A stretch of DNA of 21,645 nucleotides from DASPUH01 sp035622975 (GTDB lineage Bacteria > Chloroflexota > Limnocylindria > Limnocylindrales > CSP1-4), in the NCBI GenBank assembly GCA_035622975.1, contig DASPUH010000115.1:1-21645 (forward strand). The letters run 5' to 3'. Position 1 is the stretch's first letter. Each line of letters opens with the position of its first letter. Below, one piece after another: positions 7,037 to 14,355 of this stretch. The position numbers and the translations under genes are program-made. Under the pieces are notes generated by a model. The model ran no database searches, was not told the DNA's origin, and saw nothing but the letters and a program-made list of their open reading frames with translations.

Positions 7037-8452
7037 CTAGCCCAGGCGAGTCCAGCTCGGCGACGGCCAAGTCCAGTCGACCGGCAGCGTCGCGCCGGCG
7101 ACGGCCCGTCGGCGCCCCAGCTCAGTGGGAGAGACGACCAGCACGCGGTCCGTCGTCGTGGCTCGCCCAGCCTCCGCGCCCCAGATCCGGGTGAGCTTGC
7201 GATGGGCGGCGATGTCGTCGACGACGAGGCCCGCCAGGCGGTAGCCGGCCGGCTCGGCGGCCTGCTCCCAGACCGTCTGGGCAAGACCGACGCCGCCGCT
7301 GAAGGCACGTCCGCGGTCCATGGCCACGTCACCGATGACAAGGGCCACCACGGCGTCGTCGGTCAGCACGCCGGTGAGGTCGGTCAGCACCTGCCGCAGG
7401 AAATCGACGTATGCGGGCAGTCGGTGGGCGTCGTCCAGCGCGGCGTCCACCGCGGCGGGGTCGACCCCCAGGAACCACAGCCGCAGCCAGTTGTAGTAGC
7501 CGTACTTCACGACGCGCAGGTAGGGCGGGCTGGTGACCACCAGGCGGACCCGGTCGGGCAGGGCGCGGGCCCGGAGAGCGGCCCGGACCGCAGCGGCCGC
7601 CACCCGGGCGTCGCCGCGCATCGCCACGCCGCGCACCGGCGGCACGCCCTGGCGGTACAGGCGGCGCAACTTCGCCTCGAGGCAGGCGAAGGCGTCACGC
7701 TCCGCCGGGCGGAAGCCGGTCCTGGCCACGAACTCGCGCACGTAGCGTGGCGCCATGCTGAATGAATTCGGCATCAGGTCGGACAGGTACGTCGCGCTGC
7801 GCCCGTGGAGGATGCCCAGCGCGGCGCCGGCCAGGAACCTGTCGCGCCGGTCCGCCAGCGCGGCCGGTCCGTCCATGGCTCGCAGCTCGTGCCGCAGGAA
7901 GAGGAGCTCGGCCAGGGTGCGGGGGTGGAAGGCCAGGGCCACCTCCGGCGGGAGGGGGGCCGGGGCGCCGACGCCGCCCGCCGCGGGCACGGGCGTGCCG
8001 CCCCGACCGGGAGCGGCCAGGGCCGCCTCAGCCGCCTCCTGCCAGGCGGTCCGCTCGTCCAGGAAGCGCAGGTGGAGTCGGCCCAGGCGCGCGCTGACGT
8101 CGGCCCTGGTCGGGGCGTCGACCTTGGCCGTCGTGAGCAGGGCGGCCATGGGGTTGAGATCGACGCCCACCCCCAGTCGGCCCTCCGCGCAGGCCTGCAG
8201 CGGCGTCGTGCCGCGGCCGCTGAAGGGGTCAAGGACGGCATCGCCGGGCCGGGTGTAGCGGGCGATGAAGGCGTGCGCCAGGCCCGCCGGGAACATCGCC
8301 AGGTAGCTGCACATGGGGTGGAAGGCGTGGCCCCAGAGACGCTGCTGGAGTTTCCACTCGGGTCCCAGCGGCAGCGCCGGGAGTGCTGGGGCCTCGGGGA
8401 CCAGGCCCAGCGAGGTCTGGCCCAGTCGTGGGCGGGTCGTGTCGGCGGGCAT
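7037..8452 (-). CDS. Orphan DNA methyltransferase (N4-cytosine/N6-adenine type)
   Basis: The protein has about 471 residues. The SAM-binding motif I, DPFSGRGTTPLQA, starts at residue 75. The catalytic motif IV, TSPPY, is at 307-311 and is followed by YYNWLRLWFLG. The SPPY form is typical of amino-methylating enzymes of the N6_N4_Mtase group. Motif I comes first, and roughly 225 residues, which may hold the target-recognition part, separate it from motif IV; this is alpha-like order. No restriction endonuclease or specificity gene is adjacent, so it is likely an orphan methylase. Start: ATG 8452 is chosen; an in-frame GTG at 8494 has GAGG 9 nt upstream and is nearly as good. A TAGCAT -10 lies at 8552-8547 after the kinase stop. 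Confidence 0.85.
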   Translation of the reverse strand: MPADTTRPRLGQTSLGLVPEAPALPALPLGPEWKLQQRLWGHAFHPMCSYLAMFPAGLAHAFIARYTRPGDAVLDPFSGRGTTPLQACAEGRLGVGVDLNPMAALLTTAKVDAPTRADVSARLGRLHLRFLDERTAWQEAAEAALAAPGRGGTPVPAAGGVGAPAPLPPEVALAFHPRTLAELLFLRHELRAMDGPAALADRRDRFLAGAALGILHGRSATYLSDLMPNSFSMAPRYVREFVARTGFRPAERDAFACLEAKLRRLYRQGVPPVRGVAMRGDARVAAAAVRAALRARALPDRVRLVVTSPPYLRVVKYGYYNWLRLWFLGVDPAAVDAALDDAHRLPAYVDFLRQVLTDLTGVLTDDAVVALVIGDVAMDRGRAFSGGVGLAQTVWEQAAEPAGYRLAGLVVDDIAAHRKLTRIWGAEAGRATTTDRVLVVSPTELGRRRAVAGATLPVDWTWPSPSWTRLG

Positions 8453-8546
8453 GCCGGCGGAGGTGTCGGCGTGCGTGGCGCGAGGCAAGGGCACGCGAAA
8501 CGGCCTCGTAGCTGCGCGGTGCTCGTGCGGTGCGAGCGGGGCGGCG

Positions 8547-8552
8547 ATGCTA
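8547..8552 (-). promoter_or_regulatory. -10 element of the DNA methyltransferase gene
   Basis: TAGCAT on the minus strand lies between the kinase stop (8581) and the methyltransferase start, and is identical to the -10 at 949. It would give a leader of about 45 nt to GTG 8494 or about 90 nt to ATG 8452. Confidence 0.4.
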
Positions 8553-8580
8553 GCACGCCCGTTCGAGCGGGTCCAGCGTG

Positions 8581-9372
8581 TCAGGGCAGGTCGCGCAGCA
8601 GGTCCACGAATGTCGCTTCGGCGTCCAGGCGCAGGCCGCGATCGCCGAACCAGGTGGCCACGTTGACGACGTCCCGGTGGAGCAGATCGGAAGCGGCCGG
8701 GTTGGTGATGGCGTGCACCGCCTGGGGGAAGTCGATGAGGACCACCCGGCCCTTCCACCACAGGAGGTTGTAGACCGACAGGTCGGCATGAACCACGCCC
8801 GCCCGCGTCAGGCGGCGCAGGTCGGCGAGCAGCTGCTGCCACGCCTGGCTCAGGGCGGGCCGATCCAGGGCGGCGTTGACCAGGCGGGGCGCCGCGACGA
8901 GCGCGTCGTCGCCGATGAATTCCATGAGGAGGCCCTCATCGGTGCGCTCCACCGGATACGGCACGCTGACGCCCGCCGCCCAGGCGCGACCGAGCATCGC
9001 CATCTCGTTTGACGGCCACATGGCCGCCGTGACGTCCCGGCCATGGTTCGTCTTGCGGTCGACCGCCCGCTGGTCCCGGGTGCGCAGGTGCCAGCCGCGC
9101 CGGTACACGGCATCGTTGTGGTAGGCGGTGCGCTTGGAGAAGCCCAGCCCCTCGAGTTCACCCTTCACGGGGTTGCGTGGTCGGTACCGCTTGTGGGCCA
9201 GGAGGCAGGTGCGGTCCCCCGAGCTGCGTTCGACCAGGAAGACCTCGGCTTCCTTGCCGGATCTCAGGACGCCGAGTCGCCGGTCCTGGTAGCCGGCCTC
9301 GATGAGCCACGCGGGAGCCGGCCGCGGTGGTGGCGGCGCCATCGTGGGCGCCTGGAGAACGGGTTCGTGCAC
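8581..9372 (-). CDS. RIO-type atypical serine kinase/ATPase
   Basis: The protein has about 263 residues with the full RIO signature. The nucleotide-binding turn SGKEAEVFLV (Gly39-Lys40) replaces the usual glycine loop. Lys61 lies in LAHKRY, followed by NDAVYRRGWHLRTRDQ and a hinge VERTDEGLLMEFIG. The catalytic HADLSVYN is at 195-202 (Asp197), and the metal-binding IDFPQAV has Asp214. RIO proteins act in ribosome maturation in archaea and eukaryotes; bacterial members are less understood. The N-terminal 20 residues are Pro-rich. GTG 9372 is taken as the start because GGAG (9385-9382) lies 9 nt upstream; ATG 9342 is an alternative. Upstream are a promoter, a 22-codon ORF and a hairpin, suggesting regulated expression. 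Confidence 0.88.
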   Translation of the reverse strand: MHEPVLQAPTMAPPPPRPAPAWLIEAGYQDRRLGVLRSGKEAEVFLVERSSGDRTCLLAHKRYRPRNPVKGELEGLGFSKRTAYHNDAVYRRGWHLRTRDQRAVDRKTNHGRDVTAAMWPSNEMAMLGRAWAAGVSVPYPVERTDEGLLMEFIGDDALVAAPRLVNAALDRPALSQAWQQLLADLRRLTRAGVVHADLSVYNLLWWKGRVVLIDFPQAVHAITNPAASDLLHRDVVNVATWFGDRGLRLDAEATFVDLLRDLP

Positions 9373-9391
9373 GCGGAAGGACTCCAGATGC

Positions 9392-9415
9392 GTCGGGGGG
9401 AGGTGGAACCCCGAC
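9392..9415 (-). promoter_or_regulatory. Hairpin between leader ORF and RIO kinase gene
   Basis: The perfect 7-bp stem GTCGGGG/CCCCGAC (9392-9398 with 9409-9415) has a 10-nt loop. It lies 12 nt after the small-ORF stop and before the kinase ribosome-binding site. No T run follows, so a plain terminator is doubtful; an attenuator-like or RNA-stability role is possible. Confidence 0.4.
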
Positions 9416-9427
9416 GGTCGGAGTGGT

Positions 9428-9496
9428 TCAGCGCGGGGCGAGGCCCTCGGCGAGTCCGGACCGGCGGGGACAGAGGAGGGCTGTGGTCGTCTGCAT
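9428..9496 (-). CDS. 22-codon leader ORF upstream of the RIO kinase
   Basis: A very short ORF starts at ATG 9496-9494 and ends at TGA 9430-9428. Its start is marked by the strongest Shine-Dalgarno of the region, GAGGAGGAGG (9512-9503), at 6-nt spacing. It lies 51 nt downstream of a TAGAGT -10 element. The peptide begins MQTTTALLCPRR and ends in GLAPR; it contains one cysteine and several arginines, and no run of one amino acid. Its translation may gate folding of the following hairpin. No family is recognised, and it may instead be a chance ORF. Confidence 0.4.
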   Translation of the reverse strand: MQTTTALLCPRRSGLAEGLAPR

Positions 9497-9546
9497 GGCG
9501 CGCCTCCTCCTCATCCGTCGCGGCCGGTCCATCGGCTGCAGCTCGC

Positions 9547-9552
9547 ACTCTA
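9547..9552 (-). promoter_or_regulatory. -10 element for the leader ORF/RIO kinase transcript
   Basis: TAGAGT on the minus strand fits the window's TANNNT -10 family. It would start a transcript near 9540 with a leader of about 168 nt to the kinase GTG. Confidence 0.4.
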
Positions 9553-9600
9553 GCAGGTCGCTGGTGAGCCTCCAGGGCTCGCAGCTCCGGGCCTGCATCG

Positions 9601-9797
9601 TTGCGCCTGGCGGCGGTTACGACGGAGGAACATGGCCTCCACTGCCGTTCCGGTCGCCAGCCGCAACGGATGACGGTGGAGTGGGCCGGGATCGGGCATC
9701 GGGGAGCCCCGGTCCGTCGTTAGCGTCGCCTGGCGCAACGAGCGGCGTTAGCGTCGCCTGGCGCAAACGACGGCGCGAGGGTCGCCTGGCGCAACCA
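9601..9797 (+). repeat. Dispersed structured repeat, copy A
   Basis: Bases 9601-9741 align without gaps to 17728-17868, with 8 differences counted by eye in 141 bp (about 94% identity). Inside are a bulged hairpin (9638-9680, arms TCCACTG...CGGTGGA around CCGTT...AACGG) and CGGGG-AG-CCCCG (about 9699-9710). Downstream comes a short tandem section with three copies of CGCCTGGCGCAA (9727-9738, 9754-9765, 9783-9794), each holding the palindrome CGCCTGGCG. On the minus strand both copies keep a common reading frame (PMPDPGPLHRHPLRLATG). The element may be REP-like, a non-autonomous mobile element or a structured RNA. Confidence 0.8.
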
Positions 9798-9868
9798 CAG
9801 TACGAGCGTCCCCAGCCAAGGGGCTGCCGGTCCCGGGCGCGCCGCACCGCGCCGCCGGCACGCCAGCC

Positions 9869-9931
9869 GAGGCGCCCCCCGGATCGCCGACGGCTCGGCG
9901 CCTCCGGGATCAGACGAAGGCGCCGGATCCC
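9869..9931 (-). terminator. Stem-loops past the permease stop
   Basis: Two potential hairpins lie directly downstream of the minus-strand permease: GGGATC/GATCCC (9906-9911 with 9926-9931) and GAGGCGCC/GGCGCCTC (9869-9876 with 9897-9904). No T tract follows, as is common in GC-rich genomes. Termination is inferred from position only. Confidence 0.3.
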
Positions 9932-9938
9932 AAGGCCG

Positions 9939-11567
9939 CTATTCGGGCGGCAGCTCCCGATACACGAGGTCCACGTCGATCCCCTGCCGGCGGCGCAGGA
10001 ACCGCGCGCCGTAGAAGACGATGAGGCCGACCGCGACGATCATCCCGATGAACGCCGGGACCTGCCACCAGTTCTGGTTGAAGTTGCCGTTGAGGGCGAG
10101 GGCGGGATAGGCCAGCGTGCACCAGGTCAGGAAGAGCATGACCAGGATGGAGAGTGGCGCCACGATGTACAGGGCAGGGATGCCGAGCCAGCGGACGTTG
10201 GCCGGCGACGCCTTGTACAGGTCGGGGCGTCGTGTCGGGAACATGATCGCCGCGACCCCGACGATCACGACGCAGACCACACCGGCCAGTACGCCCAGCG
10301 TCAGCCAGGTGATGAAATCGGTGCTCACGATGCTCCAGATGAGCATCAGCGTGATGATCACCATCTCGGTCACGATCGCCCACACCGGCGAATGGGTGCG
10401 CTCGTTGACATCGGCGAGGCGCTCCGGCAGCAGCCGGTCGAAGGCCCAGGCGAACAGGGTGCGGATCGGCATGAACGTGTTGCCCACCATCGCCGGCAGG
10501 CTCCAGAAGAGGAACGAGCCCACGATCAGGAAGGTCAGGATGGGCGCGTTGTAGACCAGTGATGCGATGAAGTGGTACCAGGGCGCCTGGGGGATGGCGT
10601 AGGCGGTGTTGCCGCCCGTGTTGACGGCCACCATGAAGTCGTAGCCGGTGACCTTGAACAGGAGGAGGGCGCCGATGACGATGAAGAGGACGTCCCACAC
10701 CAGGGCCCCGAACATGATCGACAGCTGCCGGCCGCGGTTGGAGGCACTCTTCAGTTCACCCGAGAGGTAGACCGACCACCAGTTCCACATCATGAAGGTC
10801 ATGACGATGAACACGGTGGGCAACGTCGCATCCAGGTTGCCGGCGTTCGGTTGCGCGCCGGTCGCGTTGGCCGCCGCGATCACCGCCGTGCTGGTGCCGC
10901 CGCCGTACTGGGCGTTGAGGGCGTTGAAGTGCGTCTGGAAGTCCGACGAGGAACCGAGCAGCAGCACGATGAAGGCGATGAACGTCCCGACCGAGGCGAT
11001 GATCCAGAAGGTGTTCTGCCAGCGGAACGTGGTCCGCAGGCCGGCGATGAGCACCGCGCCCATGAGGACGACCATCACCATGCCGCCCACGAAGATCCAC
11101 AGGTTGTCCTTCTGGAAGCTGTTGCCCCAGTCGATGAGGGTCTGGTTGTTGAAGAAGATGCCCAGCGTGACCAGGATCGGCCCGAGCGCGAAGACGGGGA
11201 AGTAGCGGGCCCAGAAGGTGGCCCCGATGGTGGCCGAGAGGGCGGCCCCGAAGTTCGAGATCAGGGCCAGGGGTGGCGACAGGATGCGGCTGACCCATAC
11301 GTAGTCGCCGCCGGTCCTGGGCATGCTCGAGGCGAGCAACGCCATCATGATCAGGACGGGGATATTGATGACGCCCGAGATGATCGTGGCCACCACGATG
11401 TCGGACCCGGGGAACAGGGTCAGGGCCGCGAACACACCCCAGGCGAGCGTGGCGCCGACCGGTGCGGAGAAGACCGCGTTGAAGATGGTCGCGTCGAGGG
11501 CCGACGCTTCCCGCACCAGGCCGGTGCTCTGCCGGACGAACAGTTGGCTTCCACCAGTGCTGGCCAC
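9939..11567 (-). CDS. APC-superfamily permease
   Basis: This integral membrane transporter has about 542 residues and 12-13 hydrophobic segments, beginning with ATIFNAVFSAPVGATLAW. The cytoplasmic loop GELKSASNRGRQL after segment 7 and the SMPRTGGDYVWVSR motif after segment 2 are typical of amino acid/polyamine/organocation transporters; the substrate cannot be read from sequence. The start is set at GTG 11567 because GGAGGAG (11580-11574) sits 6 nt upstream, whereas ATG 11597 (10 residues earlier) has only a poorly spaced GGAGG. It is divergent from the DeoR-family gene, so it may be a target of that regulator and the import route for the operon's substrate. This link is inferred. Confidence 0.9.
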   Translation of the reverse strand: MASTGGSQLFVRQSTGLVREASALDATIFNAVFSAPVGATLAWGVFAALTLFPGSDIVVATIISGVINIPVLIMMALLASSMPRTGGDYVWVSRILSPPLALISNFGAALSATIGATFWARYFPVFALGPILVTLGIFFNNQTLIDWGNSFQKDNLWIFVGGMVMVVLMGAVLIAGLRTTFRWQNTFWIIASVGTFIAFIVLLLGSSSDFQTHFNALNAQYGGGTSTAVIAAANATGAQPNAGNLDATLPTVFIVMTFMMWNWWSVYLSGELKSASNRGRQLSIMFGALVWDVLFIVIGALLLFKVTGYDFMVAVNTGGNTAYAIPQAPWYHFIASLVYNAPILTFLIVGSFLFWSLPAMVGNTFMPIRTLFAWAFDRLLPERLADVNERTHSPVWAIVTEMVIITLMLIWSIVSTDFITWLTLGVLAGVVCVVIVGVAAIMFPTRRPDLYKASPANVRWLGIPALYIVAPLSILVMLFLTWCTLAYPALALNGNFNQNWWQVPAFIGMIVAVGLIVFYGARFLRRRQGIDVDLVYRELPPE

Positions 11568-11573
11568 GGGCGT

Positions 11574-11580
11574 CTCCTCC
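11574..11580 (-). promoter_or_regulatory. Strong Shine-Dalgarno deciding the permease start
   Basis: GGAGGAG lies 6 nt before GTG 11567 and downstream of the more distant ATG 11597. This favours the shorter permease. Confidence 0.6.
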
Positions 11581-11639
11581 GTTGCTGGTGCCGTCATCGG
11601 GCAGGGCCAACCTCCGCCCTCCGATGGACGTCACGGGCA

Positions 11640-11668
11640 GTGTCACACAATCGAACAGTCCACGTCAA
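11640..11668 (-). promoter_or_regulatory. Candidate permease promoter with possible DeoR half-site
   Basis: On the minus strand, TTGACG (11668-11663) is followed after 17 nt by TGACAC (11645-11640), a good -35 with a poor -10. Between them lies TGTTCGATT (11657-11649), similar to the TGTTCG half-site of GlpR/DeoR-type operators. Regulator binding here is inference. Confidence 0.3.
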
Positions 11669-11691
11669 TGCTTCATGTGGGTCTCCTGCGG

Positions 11692-11697
11692 TACCAT
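11692..11697 (+). promoter_or_regulatory. -10 element of the DeoR operon
   Basis: TACCAT, the same hexamer as at 6317, lies 32 nt before the regulator's GTG start. It would give a leader of about 26 nt that includes the AGGTGA ribosome-binding site at 11721-11726. Confidence 0.35.
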
Positions 11698-11729
11698 CAT
11701 GAGCGGTCCTGATGCAAGACAGGTGAAGT

Positions 11730-12566
11730 GTGCTCGCAGCCGACCGACGCCTCAAGATCCTCGAGTCCGTGGCCGACGCCCAGACCATCCACGCGGGTGA
11801 GTTGGCTCAGCGGTTCGCCGTCTCCGAGATGACCATCCGGCGCGACATCCAGCGCCTTGAGCGGGATGGCTTCCTCCGCCGCACCTACGGTGGCGCGACG
11901 GCCCATGTCACTCGTGCCTTCGACCTGGCGTTCAATGCACGGGCCCTCCAGCATGCTCGTGAGAAGCGACTGATCGGCATGCGGGCGGCGCACCTGCTCG
12001 ACGACGCGCGGCTCATCTTCGTCGGCATCGGCACGACGTGCGAGCATCTCGCCCGTTATGTGCCCGCCCAAGCGGACATGACCATCGTGACGAGCTCGCT
12101 GCCGATCGCCAGCCTGCTGGGTACCCGGCCGATGCGAACCGTGATGCTGGGAGGCACCGTTCGGAGGGACGAGTTGACGTGCTATGGACCGGTGGCGGCC
12201 GCGACCCTCGCCCGCTACCACTTCGATGTGGCGGTGGTCGGCGCTGCCGGCCTCACGGCCCGACACGGCCTGACCGAGCTCAATGATGACGAGGCCGAGA
12301 TCAACCGGGCAGCCATCGAGCGGTCGATCCGCACGATCGTCCTGGCCGACGGCTCAAAGATCGGTGCCGTCACCGGCGCCGCCGTCGCGCCCATCTCCAG
12401 CCTCGAGATCCTCGTGACGGACCCGTCTGCCCCGCCGGCCGAGTTGGCCCGCCTGCGCACCGCGGGAGTCGTGGTGGAGATCGCCACGGCTGGCGGCGTG
12501 GCCGAGAGCCTCGTCCGCGGGTCGCAGGAGATGGCCGGCGCGGCTGCCATCGGCAAGGAGATGTGA
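11730..12566 (+). CDS. DeoR/GlpR family transcriptional regulator
   Basis: The 278-residue protein has two parts. The N-terminal winged HTH (about residues 5-55) includes RLKILESV and SEMTIRRDIQRLERDGFLRRTYGG, the DeoR signature. The C-terminal DeoRC sensor domain (about 75-240) contains GIGTTCEHLARY, VMLGGTVRRDE, DVAVVGAAGLTARHGLTE and TIVLADGSKIG. These repressors typically respond to phosphorylated sugars made by the pathway they control. It is the first gene of an operon with BtpA-like, phosphoesterase, FGGY kinase and TIM-barrel genes, which fits autoregulation plus control of sugar use. The GTG start has AGGTGA just upstream. The next gene's ATG overlaps its stop (TGATG). Confidence 0.92.
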   Translation: MLAADRRLKILESVADAQTIHAGELAQRFAVSEMTIRRDIQRLERDGFLRRTYGGATAHVTRAFDLAFNARALQHAREKRLIGMRAAHLLDDARLIFVGIGTTCEHLARYVPAQADMTIVTSSLPIASLLGTRPMRTVMLGGTVRRDELTCYGPVAAATLARYHFDVAVVGAAGLTARHGLTELNDDEAEINRAAIERSIRTIVLADGSKIGAVTGAAVAPISSLEILVTDPSAPPAELARLRTAGVVVEIATAGGVAESLVRGSQEMAGAAAIGKEM

Positions 12567-13384
12567 TGGATCGATCGCTCGCGCGGCGGTTCGGATCGCC
12601 CAAGCCAGTCATCGCCATGCTCCACTTCCCGGGGCTGCCCGGTCGGCCAAGACACGACCGGGCGGGTGGTCGGGCCGCCCTGGTCGAGGCGGTCGGGCGC
12701 GACCTCGAGGTCCTCCAGGCGGCGGGTGTTGACGGCGTCCTCTTCTGCAACGAGGCAGACCTGCCGTACCAGCTGAGCGTGGGTGTCGAGATCCCCGCGG
12801 CCATGGCCGCGGTCATCGGCGAACTGCGGTCGGCCGTCCGCGTACCGTTCGGCGTCAACGTCCTGTGGGATGCCCGGGCCAGCCTCGCCCTTGCTCGGGC
12901 GACCGGTGCGGCATTCATCCGTGAGGTCCTGACCGGTGTCTACGAGAGCGACCTGGGCATGATCGCACCGGCCATCGGGGACCTGGCGGGGTATCGCACA
13001 GCCATCGGGGCCGATGACGTGGCCCTGTTCGATAACGTCTCACCGGAGTTCAGCAGTGCCATCGGCGACCGGACCGTCGCTGATCGCGCGAGGGGAGCGG
13101 CCTTCCTGGGCATGGATGCGATCCTCATCAGCGGCCCTGCCGCCGGCACGCCCTTCGCCATGGACGACCTGCGCCGGGCCAAGGAAGCCGCCGCGGACAC
13201 CCCCGTGATCGCCAACACCGGCGTCCGGGCCGAGACGGTCGCCGAGATCCTGGATGTGGCCGACGGGGTGATCGTGGGCACCAGCCTCAAGGTGGACGGG
13301 GTGACCTGGAACCCGGTCGACCCGGCGCGCGCGGCCCGCTTCATGGACGTCGCCCGGGCGGCCCGGGCCGGCGCAGCGGTCTGA
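12566..13384 (+). CDS. BtpA/SgcQ family TIM-barrel protein
   Basis: The protein has 272 residues and the BtpA/SgcQ family pattern: PVIAMLHFPGLPGRP near the N-terminus, then LEVLQAAGVDGVLFCNEADLPY, GVNVLWD, GAAFIREVLTGVYESDLGMIAP, and near the C-terminus TGVRAETVAEILDVADGVIVGTSLKVDG. That last part looks like the phosphate-binding end of a TIM barrel. No reaction is established for the family: BtpA was linked to photosystem I stability in cyanobacteria, and SgcQ lies in an E. coli sugar operon. Here the sugar-operon context argues for a metabolic enzyme. ATG 12566 is preferred over GTG 12563 because the AAGGAG ribosome-binding site (12555-12560) is better spaced. Cytoplasmic. Confidence 0.85.
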   Translation: MDRSLARRFGSPKPVIAMLHFPGLPGRPRHDRAGGRAALVEAVGRDLEVLQAAGVDGVLFCNEADLPYQLSVGVEIPAAMAAVIGELRSAVRVPFGVNVLWDARASLALARATGAAFIREVLTGVYESDLGMIAPAIGDLAGYRTAIGADDVALFDNVSPEFSSAIGDRTVADRARGAAFLGMDAILISGPAAGTPFAMDDLRRAKEAAADTPVIANTGVRAETVAEILDVADGVIVGTSLKVDGVTWNPVDPARAARFMDVARAARAGAAV

Positions 13385-13390
13385 GCCTGG

Positions 13391-14344
13391 ATGGCGCACC
13401 GGACGCGGCTCTTCTTCGCCACCGACCTGCACGGCTCGAGCAAGTGCTTTCGGAAGTTCATCAACGCCGGCCAGGCCTACCGTGCCGATGTGCTCGTCCT
13501 GGGGGGCGATGTCGCCGGCAAGGCGCTCCAGACGATCGTCCGCCAGCCCGACGGCCACTGGCGTTGCGCCTTCATCGGGACCGACTACGAGGTGAGCACC
13601 GAGGCGGAGCTCGGGGAGCTGGAGAAGCTCATCGCCGATCATGGCTACTACCCGTATCGCGCCGAGCCGGGCGAGCTCGACGCGCGCCGCGCGGACGGTT
13701 CGCTGGACCCGCTGTTCGTGCGCCTGATGCACCAGCGACTCGAGGGTTGGCTGAGCCTCGCCGCCGAGCGTCTGGGCGGCACGGCCATCCGCTTGTTCTT
13801 CATGCTCGGCAACGATGACCCGGCCGAGCTGCAGGGGATCCTTGCCCGGGCGCCCTTCGGCACCCTCGCGGAAGGGGAGGTCGTGGCCCTCGACGACGAC
13901 CACGAGATGATCTCCTGGGGCTACTCGAACCTGACGCCCTGGCACAGCCACCGGGAGATGACCGAGGAGCAGCTGTCCGAGGTGCTGGCCGGTCTGGGGT
14001 CGCGGCTGCGCGATCCCGCCCGCGCCGTCGTGAACGTCCATGTGCCGCCCTACGGCAGCGGCCTCGATGATGCGCCGGTGCTCGACGCCGACCTGCGCGT
14101 GCAGACCGTGCTCGGACAGGTGAAGTTCGCCCCCGCGGGCAGCACGGCGGTGCGCGACTTCGAGCTGGCGGTCCAGCCGCTGCTGGGCCTCCACGGGCAT
14201 ATCCACGAGGCTTCTGGCTATCGCCGCCTGGGTCGCACGCTGGTCCTGAATCCGGGCAGCGACTACTCCACCGGCACCCTCAACGGGGCCCTGATCACGC
14301 TGGAACGCGACAAGGTCGTGGCCCACCAGATGGTTCGTGGCTGA
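13391..14344 (+). CDS. Calcineurin-like metallophosphoesterase
   Basis: The 317-residue protein carries the five-block metallophosphoesterase signature: Asp12-x-His14 (TDLHGS), GGD with Asp40, GND at 140-142 (LGNDD), a metal-binding His217 (NVHVPPYGSG) and GHIH at 269-272. The usual GNH/E is GND-D here. An insertion of roughly 75 residues between the second and third blocks (CAFIGTDYEVSTEAELGELEKL and on) may form a substrate cap. The substrate is unknown; in this operon a sugar phosphate or nucleotide sugar is plausible. There is no signal peptide, so it is cytoplasmic. It starts 6 nt after the BtpA-like gene and ends 11 nt before the kinase gene, so it is an internal operon gene. Confidence 0.85.
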   Translation: MAHRTRLFFATDLHGSSKCFRKFINAGQAYRADVLVLGGDVAGKALQTIVRQPDGHWRCAFIGTDYEVSTEAELGELEKLIADHGYYPYRAEPGELDARRADGSLDPLFVRLMHQRLEGWLSLAAERLGGTAIRLFFMLGNDDPAELQGILARAPFGTLAEGEVVALDDDHEMISWGYSNLTPWHSHREMTEEQLSEVLAGLGSRLRDPARAVVNVHVPPYGSGLDDAPVLDADLRVQTVLGQVKFAPAGSTAVRDFELAVQPLLGLHGHIHEASGYRRLGRTLVLNPGSDYSTGTLNGALITLERDKVVAHQMVRG

Positions 14345-14355
14345 GGCGTAGGGCG

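Larger units (their letters stand above)
9373..9938. other. 566-bp intergenic region between RIO kinase and permease genes
   Basis: It contains, from left to right, the kinase leader hairpin, the 22-codon ORF with its promoter, copy A of the dispersed repeat, and stem-loops just past the permease stop. Longer open frames on both strands here are low-complexity and lack start signals; I see no further gene. Confidence 0.6.

Noticed and set aside
8453..8842. 5' extension of the DNA methyltransferase frame into the RIO kinase gene
   Set aside because: The extension overlaps the kinase coding region in another frame and adds Pro/Arg-rich sequence. Family similarity begins after ATG 8452, and a -10 lies at 8552-8547.
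9327..10562. 411-codon open frame on the plus strand
   Set aside because: It covers the repeat and the antisense of the permease. It is rich in Arg, Asp and His without hydrophobic structure or a start signal.
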